Shown: in pieces, positions 11,701 to 21,397 of the stretch
Numbering within the stretch: the first letter of the stretch is position 1
Layout: every line of letters begins with the position of its first letter
Position numbers and translations under genes: made by a program
Notes under the pieces: generated by a model
The model's input: only the letters and a program-made list of their open reading frames with translations
What the model was told of the DNA's origin: nothing
The model's database searches: none
From: Cochliopodium minus
Lineage: Eukaryota > Discosea > Himatismenida > Cochliopodiidae
Length of the DNA stretch: 64,000 nucleotides
NCBI GenBank assembly: GCA_024220525.1
Contig: JAMYWO010000033.1
Span: 144,769 to 208,768 of the forward strand
Direction of reading: 5' to 3'

Positions 11701-13648
11701 GGGGTAGAGCAGCCAGTGGTAGAGTAAGAAGCGAGATCATCATAATTTTTGACATTGCTAGAGACATTTCTGTTGTCGCAGCACTTGTTTCCCCACTAAA
11801 AATGAGTTTAATATATTATGAGAAAAAAATTGTTCTAGAAATAAAAATCAAAAAAAAAAAATTAAAATTGGTGATTCATTTTTAATAAATCCTAATTCAT
11901 AATTTTGAATCATTAATAAAAATGATGGATAATCAATTTCTGAATTGAAAAATGTTAACTTAGATCAATATTTAATTTAGATTAAATGACAAAAAATTTT
12001 GATTGGATGTTTGATCTATTACAGATTTTTTACTTTAATAATTCACTTTGGTACTCTTAATTTTTCAAAAAAAATGTTTTTTTTGTTACCTCATACAAAA
12101 CAGAGTTACAACACCCATCATTATCCCACTCTTCTGTTTGTGGTGAAGCATAGCACCAGAAACTTTCATAGGTGGTGCTGACTTCGTTGTAGGTCAGCCT
12201 GAAGTCCAAGAAATTTTGGCAAGCTTCGAACTCGTAGCTCATCAACAACCAGCTGGCATACCACTGTGAAAAAGAGATGAAAAAATCAAAAATTCAATTA
12301 TATTGTAAGAAATATCTTACCAATGAATCCAACATGATACCCCTAATAAAGTAAAAAAATTTTATCATTGAATTGAAAAAAGTATTTATACCATCTGGTA
12401 TCGTTTTTCAATGTTGCGGTGATATTTGATAATTGTGTTTGCAATTGATTCACGATGGTATCTGTGCAATTATTGGTCTGAGGTGCTGATTTAATGAATC
12501 CATACAAATTGGAGGCATTCTATTTGATCGAAGGAAAATATTGTTATTACAGCAATCATTCAAAGATAATTTATTCTTAAATTTTACTTTTCCAGCTGAA
12601 TCTACCAGCTGCATCCCAGTGAATCCAATTCCTTGATCTTTGAGTTGGATATAGCAATTCTTGATGGAATTGGGCCTTTTCTTGAAATAATATTGATTGG
12701 TAAATTGATCTTGACTATGTGTGAGAGCATTGAATACAAGGAATGCCAATTTATTTTTTTCAATCTTATATGTCCCATTTATCCATCTTGGGAGAAAGGA
12801 AATTAAAAAAAATGTTTATTATTAGTGCTAATATTGATTTTTGCCTTAATTCGCTCGACAATGCTTCGAATGGATAATCTGCAGGGATTATAGGCATGAG
12901 GAAATCCATGAAGGTTCCACCTTGTCCATATTTATAATATACAAACTTTGATTTGGATGAATTGAAGAATAAAAATAAAAAATATTGAATTATTATTATT
13001 ATATACGTTATCCAAATATGGCAATGACTCTATCGTTGTATCTGGGCATTTCAATTCGAACATCCCTGCTATATTATTCTGATAATTTAAATGATAAAAT
13101 TAAATTATTATTTGGGAAAAAGTGGAAAAAAAAATAAATTTTTAAAAATTAATACGAGTCCCGGAGAAAAATTAGGACATAATGCATATGATCTCCCGAG
13201 ACACATCACCAATGTCGAGTTTTTATGACCCGGAGTCAAAAATGGCTCGCTGATGTTCAATGGATCTTCGAAGGAGAAATTATGGGAGACTAATGAGGTG
13301 ATATCTCCATTTTTGTCTTTCAAATATAATTCTGAATCGAAATACACCTCTATCAAATATGCATCCTTTAAATTAAGAATAATATTTTTTTGAAAGAGGA
13401 ATTTAACGTTTTTTTTACAAAATATTCAGCCAATCCAATTCTTCTTGTCTTTTGTTTATAATATACATTTTGTATTGATAATCCTTTTGTTGAATAAATT
13501 TTTTTGATTGAGATGGAAAAAATATTTTGTGTTAGCAAAAATAAAATAAAATATTTAGATAAATAAAATTTTATGTACCTGAGATGATGGTGAATGTACA
13601 TGCGAGAATTAAGATATGGAATAATTTTATTTTCCAAATCTTATCCAT
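5759..13648 (-). CDS. Large Cys-rich, N-glycosylated ectodomain protein with C-terminal THH1/TOM1-like transmembrane domain (3' truncated)
   Basis: About 1,390 residues in roughly 30 exons, read on the minus strand. It starts at 13648 with MDKIWKIKLFHILILACTF, a signal peptide, after an A-run. The ectodomain has many Cys and N-x-S/T sites and PSI/EGF-like pieces (CLSCWNNETSC, TCQQNGFCLD, VCNDNGECTK, CPVCLWSQR, CVSCGG). Reading the introns restores coherent frames, such as KNDTRW into GIMLDSL. Donors at about 12843 and 10207 are GC rather than GT. Exon 9887-9880 is only 8 nt. The last readable exon (6009-5759) holds three hydrophobic helices with LLRGIFFVLFAANELN and AGFYIFAELPYYIFF, which resemble TM1-3 of THH1/TOM1/TOM3 seven-TM proteins. 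The gene is lost at the N at 5485. A receptor or adhesion role is inferred; no ligand can be guessed. Confidence 0.75.
7455..7545. repeat. Short intronic minisatellite
   Basis: Four near-identical copies of an 18-19 nt unit (GAAAATAAAAAAAATAGTT) lie in an intron of the Cys-rich membrane-protein gene. Confidence 0.75.
8235..8385. repeat. ATTTTATTTATCAAATTT minisatellite, intronic
   Basis: About seven copies of an 18-nt-class unit (ATTTTATTTATCAAATTT with point variants such as TTCTCAAA). It matches the array beside the N at 5485. Confidence 0.8.
9880..9887 (-). other. 8-nt microexon of the Cys-rich membrane-protein gene
   Basis: The minus-strand sequence TTTTAACG is flanked by an upstream TAG acceptor and a downstream GTAAA donor. 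Including it joins CPVCQ to DKPAGTCYSD in frame as CPVCQSFNDKPAGTC; skipping it breaks the frame. Confidence 0.7.
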
Positions 13649-14087
13649 TTTTTTTTATTTTATTTTTATATTTTATTGGTAAATTTAAAAAACAAATCAG
13701 TTCTGACAAAGAAGAAATTTAAGGCAAAATTTGATATTTTAATCTTAATCCCCAATTAGTGAAATTAAATAGATATCAATTGATTTATTTGAAATAGAAA
13801 AGTTTGTTTTTGAATTGATCTTAGCTAAATTTCTTCAGTTTTTGAATTTTTAACAAAACTAAAATGCTGAAATGCGCAAAATCTGATCTGTAACTCTTGA
13901 GTTTCCTCAATAAATTAACCATTTTATAGGATTGTATTGTATGGTTATGTAAGTAAAAAGAAATATTATTTAAAAAGATCAATAGTTTGTTTTCAAACTA
14001 ATTTTTCCATTTCTTTTTGTTGTTTTTTTAAAGTTTCTGAAAGAATATGGATTTCAAAAAAAAAAAAAAATTTAAAAAAAAATTGTG
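13649..14087. other. Divergent intergenic region
   Basis: About 440 bp between the start of the Cys-rich membrane-protein gene (-) and the channel gene (+). It is AT-rich with no convincing ORF, RNA or repeat and presumably holds both promoters. An A-run precedes each start codon. No specific motif is recognisable. Confidence 0.5.
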
Positions 14088-16995
14088 ATGATTATTGAAG
14101 AAAAAGAAGATGATAAAAAACATGATATTGAAAATAACATGTCAATAAACAATGATGAATGCCCATTATTGTATGAAGAGATGAAGGAATTGGTCCTAAA
14201 ACAAGAAAGAAAAATATCAGATAAACAAAATGGTAAAACAATGCAAATTATCTCAATTGACATCAATTTTTATCTCCATATTTCAAACTATTTGATTATA
14301 ATGACAAATTATCAATTTTTTATTGAACAGATTCTATACTTGGATCATTCACTGTGGAAACATCCAAAGAAAGGGTTTTGATATGGAATTTGCTCTTAAT
14401 GGGATTCACACTCTATAACTGTAACACTTTAAAATAAATATTATCAAACAAATAAAAAAATCTTTCGTATAATACATTGATTGGCAAATATCCTATGATA
14501 TTAATATCCATATTAAAAAAAGGCATCATCATCCCCATCAAATTGTCATTCTTTTCGATAAATAAGGATCTCTATTTCAGCAAAAAGCAATTGAATATCA
14601 TATTTGCCATGGATTTGATTGGTGATGTATTGTTTCTGATAGATATAGGATTGAGGTAAATTTCCAAAAGTTTTGTTGTTTTTAAAACAACACTAAACAA
14701 AATTTCTTCCATCTAGATTCCACACCCCATATTATGAAGATGGATTTCTTATTAAAGATAAAAGGGAGATAGGAAAGCATTATTTAAAAACATGGCAAGA
14801 ATTTATTATTTTTTTTTTTAATTTTTATTTTTATTAATTATTTTTTATAGTGGAAAATTTTTAATAATTTATATTTGACGATATATCTTATAAGGGTTTA
14901 AAATATAAATCAAAGAAAATTTATCACTTGAAAAAATTTATCACTTGAAAAAATTTATCACATATATTATTTTCTTTGTTTATTAATTTGATAAAAATTT
15001 TTGGCGATAAAGGTTTGTCATTGATTTGATAGCATCATTATGTTTTCCTTTATCATTCATGTTTTTGTATTCATGGAAAAATTCGTTGTTGAGACTAGGA
15101 ATTTTCCTGAGATTGGTGCATTTCGGAGAAATCTTCCAAAACTGGAGACAGTTCATCACAGAATATACTTCTTGGGTCAGATTGTTTCAACTCATCATCA
15201 TTTTGATCTTAACAATACATTGGATTGCGTGGTAAAAAAATAATAAAAAAAAAAAAATAGAAAAAATCAAATAAACCATTAATATTCAAAAATTAATCAA
15301 ATTAAATTTAAATTTTATTTTTATTTTTATTTTTATTTTTATTTTCCTTGTTACTCGAATAGCATTTACATCTTTTTGGCTTTCTATGAAAAGTGGCCCA
15401 ATAACTCTTTTTCCATCCCCACCCGATTCCAAAACGAGACTATGTACACCACATACAGTTACGCCGTAGATTATGGCATTAGGTTTGTGTTTCGTGTAGG
15501 AGGTTCTGTTGTTGGTAAAATACAAATTTAAAAAAAAACAAATGAATAAAAAAAATAAAAATAAAAATAAAAAATAAAAAAAAAATAATAATAAGAAATA
15601 AAAGAGAACTTAATTTAAACTAGTTCCACAAACATCCGTTGAAGTAAAGCTATTCCCGAGTTTATGTATAAATTTCATATTTACTTAATTCATTAGAAAG
15701 CAGTTGTCAATGTAGAAGCACCCTTTGTATTATTCCTTGCTGCAATGATAATAGGTTAGATTTACATCAAAAAAAAAAAATTTATTATGTTAAAACAATT
15801 TTTTTTAAAATTTCAATATTTTTTTAGTTTAATAATTTTTTAAAATAATTTGTACATTTTATTTTTGTTTTAATTAATTTTTTTATTACATAAATTTATT
15901 TTAAACTATGAATTTTGAAAAAAGGTTCTGTTGTGAGTTTGATGAACCAATTTGATGCAGACAAAATGGTTTTCGAGTCGAAAATGAGCAGGCTGAACAA
16001 TTTCATCAAAAAAAGAAATCTGGATCCTCACTTGACCGTCAAACTAAAGTCTTTCATACAGAGGGAGTTTTCCAAGGGGCTTGCTCATGATGAAAAATCT
16101 ATTATTGATATGTTTCCTCCTTATTTAAAAAGAGAAATCATTGAGCAAATTCATAAAGGTCAATTTTTTTTCGAAAAAAAAAATTAATAAAAAAAAATGA
16201 TATTAAAATTATCAAATTTTATTAATTTGAGTCAAATTTGTTAAAGTTTTAATTTTTTTACATATTTTATTTTTTATTCTTTATTTATTAAAAAACGTTT
16301 TTATTTCTCAGACTAATTGTTCAATTTTTATTTCATTTATTTTATTAAGATTTTAATATTTTAATATTTTTTTTTTTTTAATATTTTTATTTTTAAATTT
16401 TTTATTTTTAAAATTATCATTTTTATAAAAGAGTTGATACAGAAAGTGGAATTATTTCAAGGATCCATTCATTTAGTAGATGCCATTTTACCTTCTTTAG
16501 TAAGAGACACCAACGAAGAAGGAGCTTATATTTTCAGAAAAGGTGATGTCGCCAACGAAATGTTTTTCATCACAAAGGTATTATTATCGAAATCTCTTTT
16601 TTTAATATAAACTAAAAATTTTAAAGGGCGTTGTTGTAATCAAAGAGTAAAAAAAGTTTTTCTTTTAAATTAATTTTTTTTTAATAACAATTTTTGTGTC
16701 TATTAATTATATTTTTATTTTTTATTTTATATTTATTTATTATATTATTTATTATTTATTATTTATTATTTATTATTTTTTATTTTTTATTTATTTATTT
16801 TTTATTTTTTTTTTTAATTTAATATTTTATATTTTTTATTTTTTTAATTTTTATTTTTTATTTTCAATTTATTTTTCATTTTTTATTTTTTTTAAAAAAA
16901 ATTTTAACAGAAATGGAGACATTGTGGAACTTTTAGAAAGAGGAATGTTCTTTGGAGAAGAAGTTTTACTCGGAGAAAAAAAAAGAACTTATGAA
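14088..16995 (+). CDS. CNG/HCN-type cyclic-nucleotide-binding cation channel (3' truncated at assembly gap)
   Basis: Six-TM channel of the KCNH/CNG/HCN superfamily. Exons: 14088-14232, 14331-14424, 14523-14655, 14717-14794, 15013-15231, 15363-15514, 15624-15643, 15697-15754, 15925-16158, 16432-16577, 16627-16646, 16911-about 16995. S1 is RVLIWNLLLMGFTLYN, followed by IIPIKLSF. S2 is MDLIGDVLFLIDIGLRF. S3 is KTWFVIDLIASLCFPLS. S5 is LIIILILTIHWIAC. S6 is APFVLFLAAMIIGSVVSLMN. A C-linker follows, then a CNBD (GAYIFRKGDVANEMFFI, GVVVIKENGDIVELL, GMFFGEEVLL with R in KKRTYEV). The pore exit keeps PQTSVEK, but the filter reads VGGSVVG instead of GYG. Two exons are 20 nt and the intron at 14795 is GC-AG. 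The rest of the CNBD is lost at the N at 17120. The last exon end is uncertain. Confidence 0.85.
14913..14965. repeat. Three-copy tandem repeat in channel intron
   Basis: Three tandem copies of an approximately 18-nt unit (AAAATTTATCACTTGAAA) lie inside the GC-AG intron 14795-15012. Confidence 0.7.
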
Positions 16996-17040
16996 GTTGA
17001 GTGGTACAAAATAAATATGAACAAAAGTTCTAAAATAATA

Positions 17041-17266
17041 AAAAAATAAAAATAAAAAATAAAAAAATAAAAAAATAAAAAAATAAAAAAATAAAAAAAT
17101 AAAAAAATAAAAAAATAAANAAAAATAAAAAATAAAAAATAAAAAATAAAAAATAAAAAATAAAAAATAAAAAATAAAAAATAGAAAATAAAAAATAGAA
17201 TTAAATATTTAAATATAAAATAAAAAAAAATAAAAAATAAAAAATAAAAAATAAAAAAAAAAATTA
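17041..17266. repeat. (A)nT microsatellite with an embedded N
   Basis: AAAAAAAT units (8 nt) left of the N and AAAAAAT units (7 nt) right of it. The N at 17120 marks an unresolved gap. The left side is the channel gene without its CNBD end; the right side is a membrane-protein gene without its start. Confidence 0.85.
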
Positions 17267-17267
17267 G

Positions 17268-18360
17268 GTCTTTGTGTTTGTGAAAACAAATCGAAGCTAG
17301 ACGATTGTTCGGAAGATCGGAGGTACTGGATCAAGTGCATGAGGCTGCAGTACCTTCCGTACGTAGATGTCAGGCCTTGTATCACGATGAATTTTACAAA
17401 TTGTAAATATAATAATAATAAATAATCGAATATAATAAATTTTAAAAATTAGTTTTAAAAAAAAAAAAATTTAAAAATTACGGTTTAAAAAAAAATAAAA
17501 AAAAATTTATCTTTATTTTTAAAAATAATGAAATCATAAAAATTTTTTTTTTTATAATCGTTTCAGGTAATATCACTGCCACTTTGATTGATAAAACCCA
17601 AGTGCATTTGAGGGAGACTGTCTCGACCAGAGATATGAAGCAAAAAGGAAGGGCAGTATTCTTCACCACTTTGTTTGGTTGTGATATCTCCCTCATCATA
17701 AGTAACTTTGGTTACAACCGAAATGGTTTGATGTCTTCTGGCGATGTTTGTAAAAAAAAAATTAAAAATTAAAAATTTAAAAATTAAAAATATAAAACTA
17801 ACACTTTTTAACAAATAAAAAAGAAAAAATAAATGATCAACAGCAATAAATTAAAAAAAAATATAATTAATAAAATTTAAATAAAAAATTTAAGAATTAA
17901 AATAAGATTAATAAATAATGGAAATTATAAATAAATTCATTAAATCTTTTTTTTATAAATTTTTATTAAAGCTCTTGACGCAAATTGCAAAAAATATCCC
18001 TTCATGAGTTTCTTCGTAGGAACCTTTGAAAATATCGAGCACGCATGCGACTACTGCGAAGAACATATCACGAACAGCACAGACCCCAACACCTTCCTCG
18101 ACAAAAGTCTCCTCTTGGAAAACTCGAAAAACTCTACATTCCATTGTAAAGAGAGGATCCTAAGGGTTTCCTCTCATACTCAAACTTATTTTTTAATCGG
18201 GATTTTTCTCTTATTGTTTGTTTTGTCTATTGGTGTTTTGAGCATCATGTTTTATTTGTCTTATTTGGATGAGCAGAAGAGACCCAAGAACACCAATCCT
18301 AATCATAATAACTCTAAAAATAAAAAGAAAAATCTCTTTAATTACAGATCAGGTTATTAA
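17268..18360 (+). CDS. Cys-rich single-pass membrane protein, C-terminal portion (5' truncated at gap)
   Basis: Three exons (17268-17402, 17567-17749, 17972-18360) form a continuous frame ending at TAA 18358-18360. The lumenal/extracellular part is rich in Cys and N-glycosylation sites (CVCENKSKLDDC, MNFTN, CNITATL, HACDYCEEHITNST, NSTFHC). One TM segment follows (YFLIGIFLLLFVLSIGVLSI), then a short basic, Asn/Lys-rich cytosolic tail. The N-terminus with signal peptide would lie left of the N at 17120. I do not recognise the family. It is on the same strand as the truncated channel, but it is not part of it, since no CNBD fold continues here. It has the same Cys-rich style as the protein at 5759-13648 but no clear sequence identity to it. 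Confidence 0.7.
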
Positions 18361-18862
18361 TAAATATTGATGAAAAATAGTTTTTTCAAATAATTTTGTG
18401 ATATAATATAATTTAATATTAACAATATATATTATAATATATATTATATATTATTATATAATTATATAAAAATGAATTATTATTCTGTTCGATCTTTTTT
18501 GTTATGAATTTATCTTCTGACTTATTATTTTGAGCTCATCTTTAATTTCTTTAAGAAGATTTAAAGATCCCGAACATTTTTTGGAAGATTCTAACTTTTA
18601 TCTGACAAAAAAAAGGGATATAATTCTTCTCCACGATAGTACAAAATGGTGTTTCCTTTATTTTTTTTATAGTTTAGATCTAACATATTTTAATGTTGAA
18701 AATAACAGACAACTTCTTTGAAAAAATTCTGATTAAAGACTGTCATCTTTTATTATTTTCGGTTAGATTTTTTCTGACAATCTGTGTTGTTATTTAAATT
18801 TTTAATGGTGAAAATAATTATAAACATATTCCTAATTCAAATACATAATTTAGCAACAATGA
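18361..18862. other. Convergent intergenic region, AT-palindromic
   Basis: About 500 bp between two convergent genes. At about 18405-18470 there is a run of AT and TA palindromes that could fold into hairpins. A 63-codon ORF at 18530 has no recognisable features and is probably chance. No RNA gene is seen. Confidence 0.5.
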
Positions 18863-20173
18863 TTAATTTTTTTTTGTTTCAACTATTTCAATTGAGATGT
18901 TTTCTTCCCCAAGTTTGAATGAGTACACCCTCTCCAAATTTTGATGTTTATTGCCCATTTTAGCAACAATTACCTTGGCTTCTATCCTAAAATCCATTTT
19001 GTTGGCTCTGAAAAGTGTTGATATAAGCCAAGATTGGCGAGTGACTTGAAGGAGGGATTTACGTTTAAAAGTTCTTTTTACTTCTGCAACATAGACACTG
19101 ACAACAATTTTATTCTCGTTCAATTTCACATCAAAGACATCAAATTCTATTTGTTTTGAATACAAAGCAAATTTACCTGAAATCTTGTACATTTGGGATT
19201 TATTGAACAATTCGACAAATTGTCCAATTAGAGTTTCCCAAGACATGTTCTTTTCAAAGAGTTCCGATGAAACAATCTCTTGAACACAAGTCTTGTTAAT
19301 GAGGTTACACAAATCGGATAATGATGATACTGTCAATCCCTCCAAAGTATTTCCAGTCTTCTTATACAAACGGACTAAGTACTCCCATAAATATCCTTGC
19401 ATCTCTTGGATGTCTTGTATTTGTTTTTCGATCCATATTCTAAATGATCTATGTTCTTCCCTCATAAGAGCCATTTCATATTTGAATTCTTTCAAAAATT
19501 CCATCATTATGTTGCCTTGCTGTTCAATCTTCTCCATCTTGATATCTTGTTGTTTCATTTGGAGACCAAAATCTTTGCTCATATTATCCATCTTGCTGCC
19601 CAATTCATTGTACATTGTATCTAATTTATGATCTTGTTGTTTCATTTGGAGACCAAAATCTTTGCTCATATTGTCCATCTTGGTGCACATTGTATCTATT
19701 TTATGATCTTGTTGTTTCATTTGGAGACCAAAATCTTTGCTCATATTATCCATCTTGCTGCCCAATTCATTGTACATTGTATCTACTTTATGATCTTGTT
19801 GTTTCATCATGAAACCAAAATCTTTGTTCATTTTTTCCACTTTTTTATTGATTTGATCCATTTTGAGATCTTGTTTCGATATATCTATCCTCATTTCATA
19901 AATAGCATTCCTATTTGATTCTATTTGATGATTTTCCTTTTCATTATTTATGGGCTTGTGTTCTTTAGTTGGAAGATTCTTGTATTTTGTGGATGGATGC
20001 TGTATTTGATACTCTTCCTTCTTTAATGGATCATGATTTTGTTCAATAAATTCTTTGGTGATAGGATCCTGAGTTGGAGGTTCATTGGCAGTCTTAATTT
20101 GTAATGGATTCTGTTTATCCTTTCTGATAATAGATTTTTTGTTGGATCCTTTATTGGTGTTGTTTACTTTCAT
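18863..20173 (-). CDS. Coiled-coil protein with possible PD-(D/E)XK nuclease-like C-terminus (intronless)
   Basis: Single uninterrupted 436-residue frame. Residues 1-80 are polar and low-complexity. Residues about 90-215 are a coiled coil with near-identical repeats around KMDNMSKDFGLQMKQQD, spaced 24-29 residues. Residues about 215-290 are further helices. Residues about 290-436 form an alpha/beta-looking domain with FELFNKSQMYKISGKF-like strands, then IEFDVFDVKL, about 11 residues, then VYVAEVKRTF and later IEAKVIVAKM. The spacing E/D-x-D...E-V-K fits the core of PD-(D/E)XK endonuclease-like domains, which in bacterial and DUF3782-type proteins also follow coiled coils. This assignment is by eye and tentative. 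It is an intronless gene among intron-rich neighbours. A structural coiled-coil protein with an unrelated C-terminal fold is the alternative. Confidence 0.65.
   Translation of the reverse strand: MKVNNTNKGSNKKSIIRKDKQNPLQIKTANEPPTQDPITKEFIEQNHDPLKKEEYQIQHPSTKYKNLPTKEHKPINNEKENHQIESNRNAIYEMRIDISKQDLKMDQINKKVEKMNKDFGFMMKQQDHKVDTMYNELGSKMDNMSKDFGLQMKQQDHKIDTMCTKMDNMSKDFGLQMKQQDHKLDTMYNELGSKMDNMSKDFGLQMKQQDIKMEKIEQQGNIMMEFLKEFKYEMALMREEHRSFRIWIEKQIQDIQEMQGYLWEYLVRLYKKTGNTLEGLTVSSLSDLCNLINKTCVQEIVSSELFEKNMSWETLIGQFVELFNKSQMYKISGKFALYSKQIEFDVFDVKLNENKIVVSVYVAEVKRTFKRKSLLQVTRQSWLISTLFRANKMDFRIEAKVIVAKMGNKHQNLERVYSFKLGEENISIEIVETKKN
19560..19815. repeat. In-gene tandem repeat encoding coiled-coil units
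   Basis: Three near-identical DNA units of about 72-87 bp (containing GATCTTGTTGTTTCAT and TTGGAGACCAAAATCTTTGC) encode the KMDNMSKDFGLQMKQQD repeats. The middle unit is 15 bp shorter. High nucleotide identity points to recent expansion. Confidence 0.85.
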
Positions 20174-20350
20174 TTAATCAATTTTTTTTTATTTTATACA
20201 TAAAATAACTTGAGATAATACAAATTCTTAATTAAAAGATCCAATAATCAAAAGAATAATCAATGTTCATCTTTTGTGAGTTTTTTGTTATAGCCCAAAA
20301 AGATTTCTTTCAAAATATCATCAGATATTAACAAGATTATAAAAAAAAAA

Positions 20351-21271
20351 ATGGTGACAAAAATTTTTAATTTTTCATATTTTTATTGAATATATTTAAT
20401 TTTATATCCAAAATAGAGATTTAAATTTTGTGGTGGCTTAGATGCTCCAGATTGGTTTTTGCAGGAGATCGCTTCTTTGGCATTGATTGTAATAAATTAT
20501 TTCAAGAAAGAATATTAGAAAGAATTTTCATAATAATTTAAAATCACAGTCATCAGTTCGTTTCAAATTGATATTGATTGTAGTTATAAAGCATCTTTTG
20601 GGTAGGATATATCATATAATAAGATCCAATATTAATTTCTTCATATTATTTATAGGTGCTCCCATGGATTATGAAAAGATTAATAAATATTTATCTATAA
20701 TGGAATATAACACATCTCAAGTAAAGGGATGCATCACCGCATCAACATTCATTATCACCCAAGGAGTGAAATATGATGTAGAAGCTGAAGTAATCAAAAC
20801 TGAACTCCAACAATTGGGTCTACCAAAAGGTAAATCTATTATAACAATATATATAATGCAACATTAGAAAGAAAAGATAGATTTATATATATATTCATAA
20901 ATTATATTTGAAAAGAGCATTGCACTGCTTTAGCCCGCCCATTTCAAAAATATAAAGATAAATTAGCCCCAAAATTCGAAAGTGAGGTATTATCCTTCCC
21001 CAGATTGAAAAATGTGGAATGGAGAGTCGACTATATCTTATGTTCTAATCAGCTGAGAAGCATCGAAAAACCAGAAGCCCAAATCAAAATAGTGACCACC
21101 AAAAGATTATATGATACGAAATCCCAAGAGAAAGAGAAGAAAAAAAATAATGTTAATGAGGATAATCTCAACACTTATGTATTCACCTTATCCCATGATA
21201 AAGTCAGAATTTTGCTTCATGAATTGAAAGAGGCTAGGGATTTGATGAATCAAACTCAACAAAATAAATAA
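20351..21271 (+). CDS. COMMD4: COMM domain-containing protein 4 (COMMD4)
   Basis: COMMD proteins form the hetero-decameric Commander ring that recycles endosomal membrane cargo with the CCC and retriever complexes. The assigned first coding exon is just the ATG (20351-20353). A GT-AG intron (20354-20416) follows, then 20417-20488, 20550-20606, 20656-20830, and from about 20917 to the stop at 21271. The spliced protein begins MRFKFCGGLDAPDWFLQEI, colinear with vertebrate COMMD4. It continues with SSVRFKLILIVVIKHLLG, APMDYEKI and ELQQLGLPKE. The COMM domain has VEWRVDYILCSNQLRSIEKP and FTLSHDKVRILLHELKEA, both diagnostic (WRVDY-x-L-S, KF-x-x-LL-x-EL-K-A). A Lys/Glu/Asn insert (about 15 residues) precedes the last strand. 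The donor GTGACA after the ATG is weak, but the result is family-perfect. Confidence 0.92.
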
Positions 21272-21397
21272 TTTTTTAAAATTTATCAATATAATAAAAT
21301 CTTTTTAATTTATACCTTCATTGTTTGCTTATTTCAATATGATAAAATGATAAATATTTTGCCACTCTAAAATATGATAAAATATGAAAAAAAAAAA

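Noticed and set aside
18405-18470. AT-palindromic run as a possible origin or terminator
   Set aside because: Such runs are expected by chance at this base composition; nothing ties it to a function.
18530-18721. 63-codon ORF between two convergent genes
   Set aside because: No homology-like features, no splice partner and AT-rich composition; probably chance.
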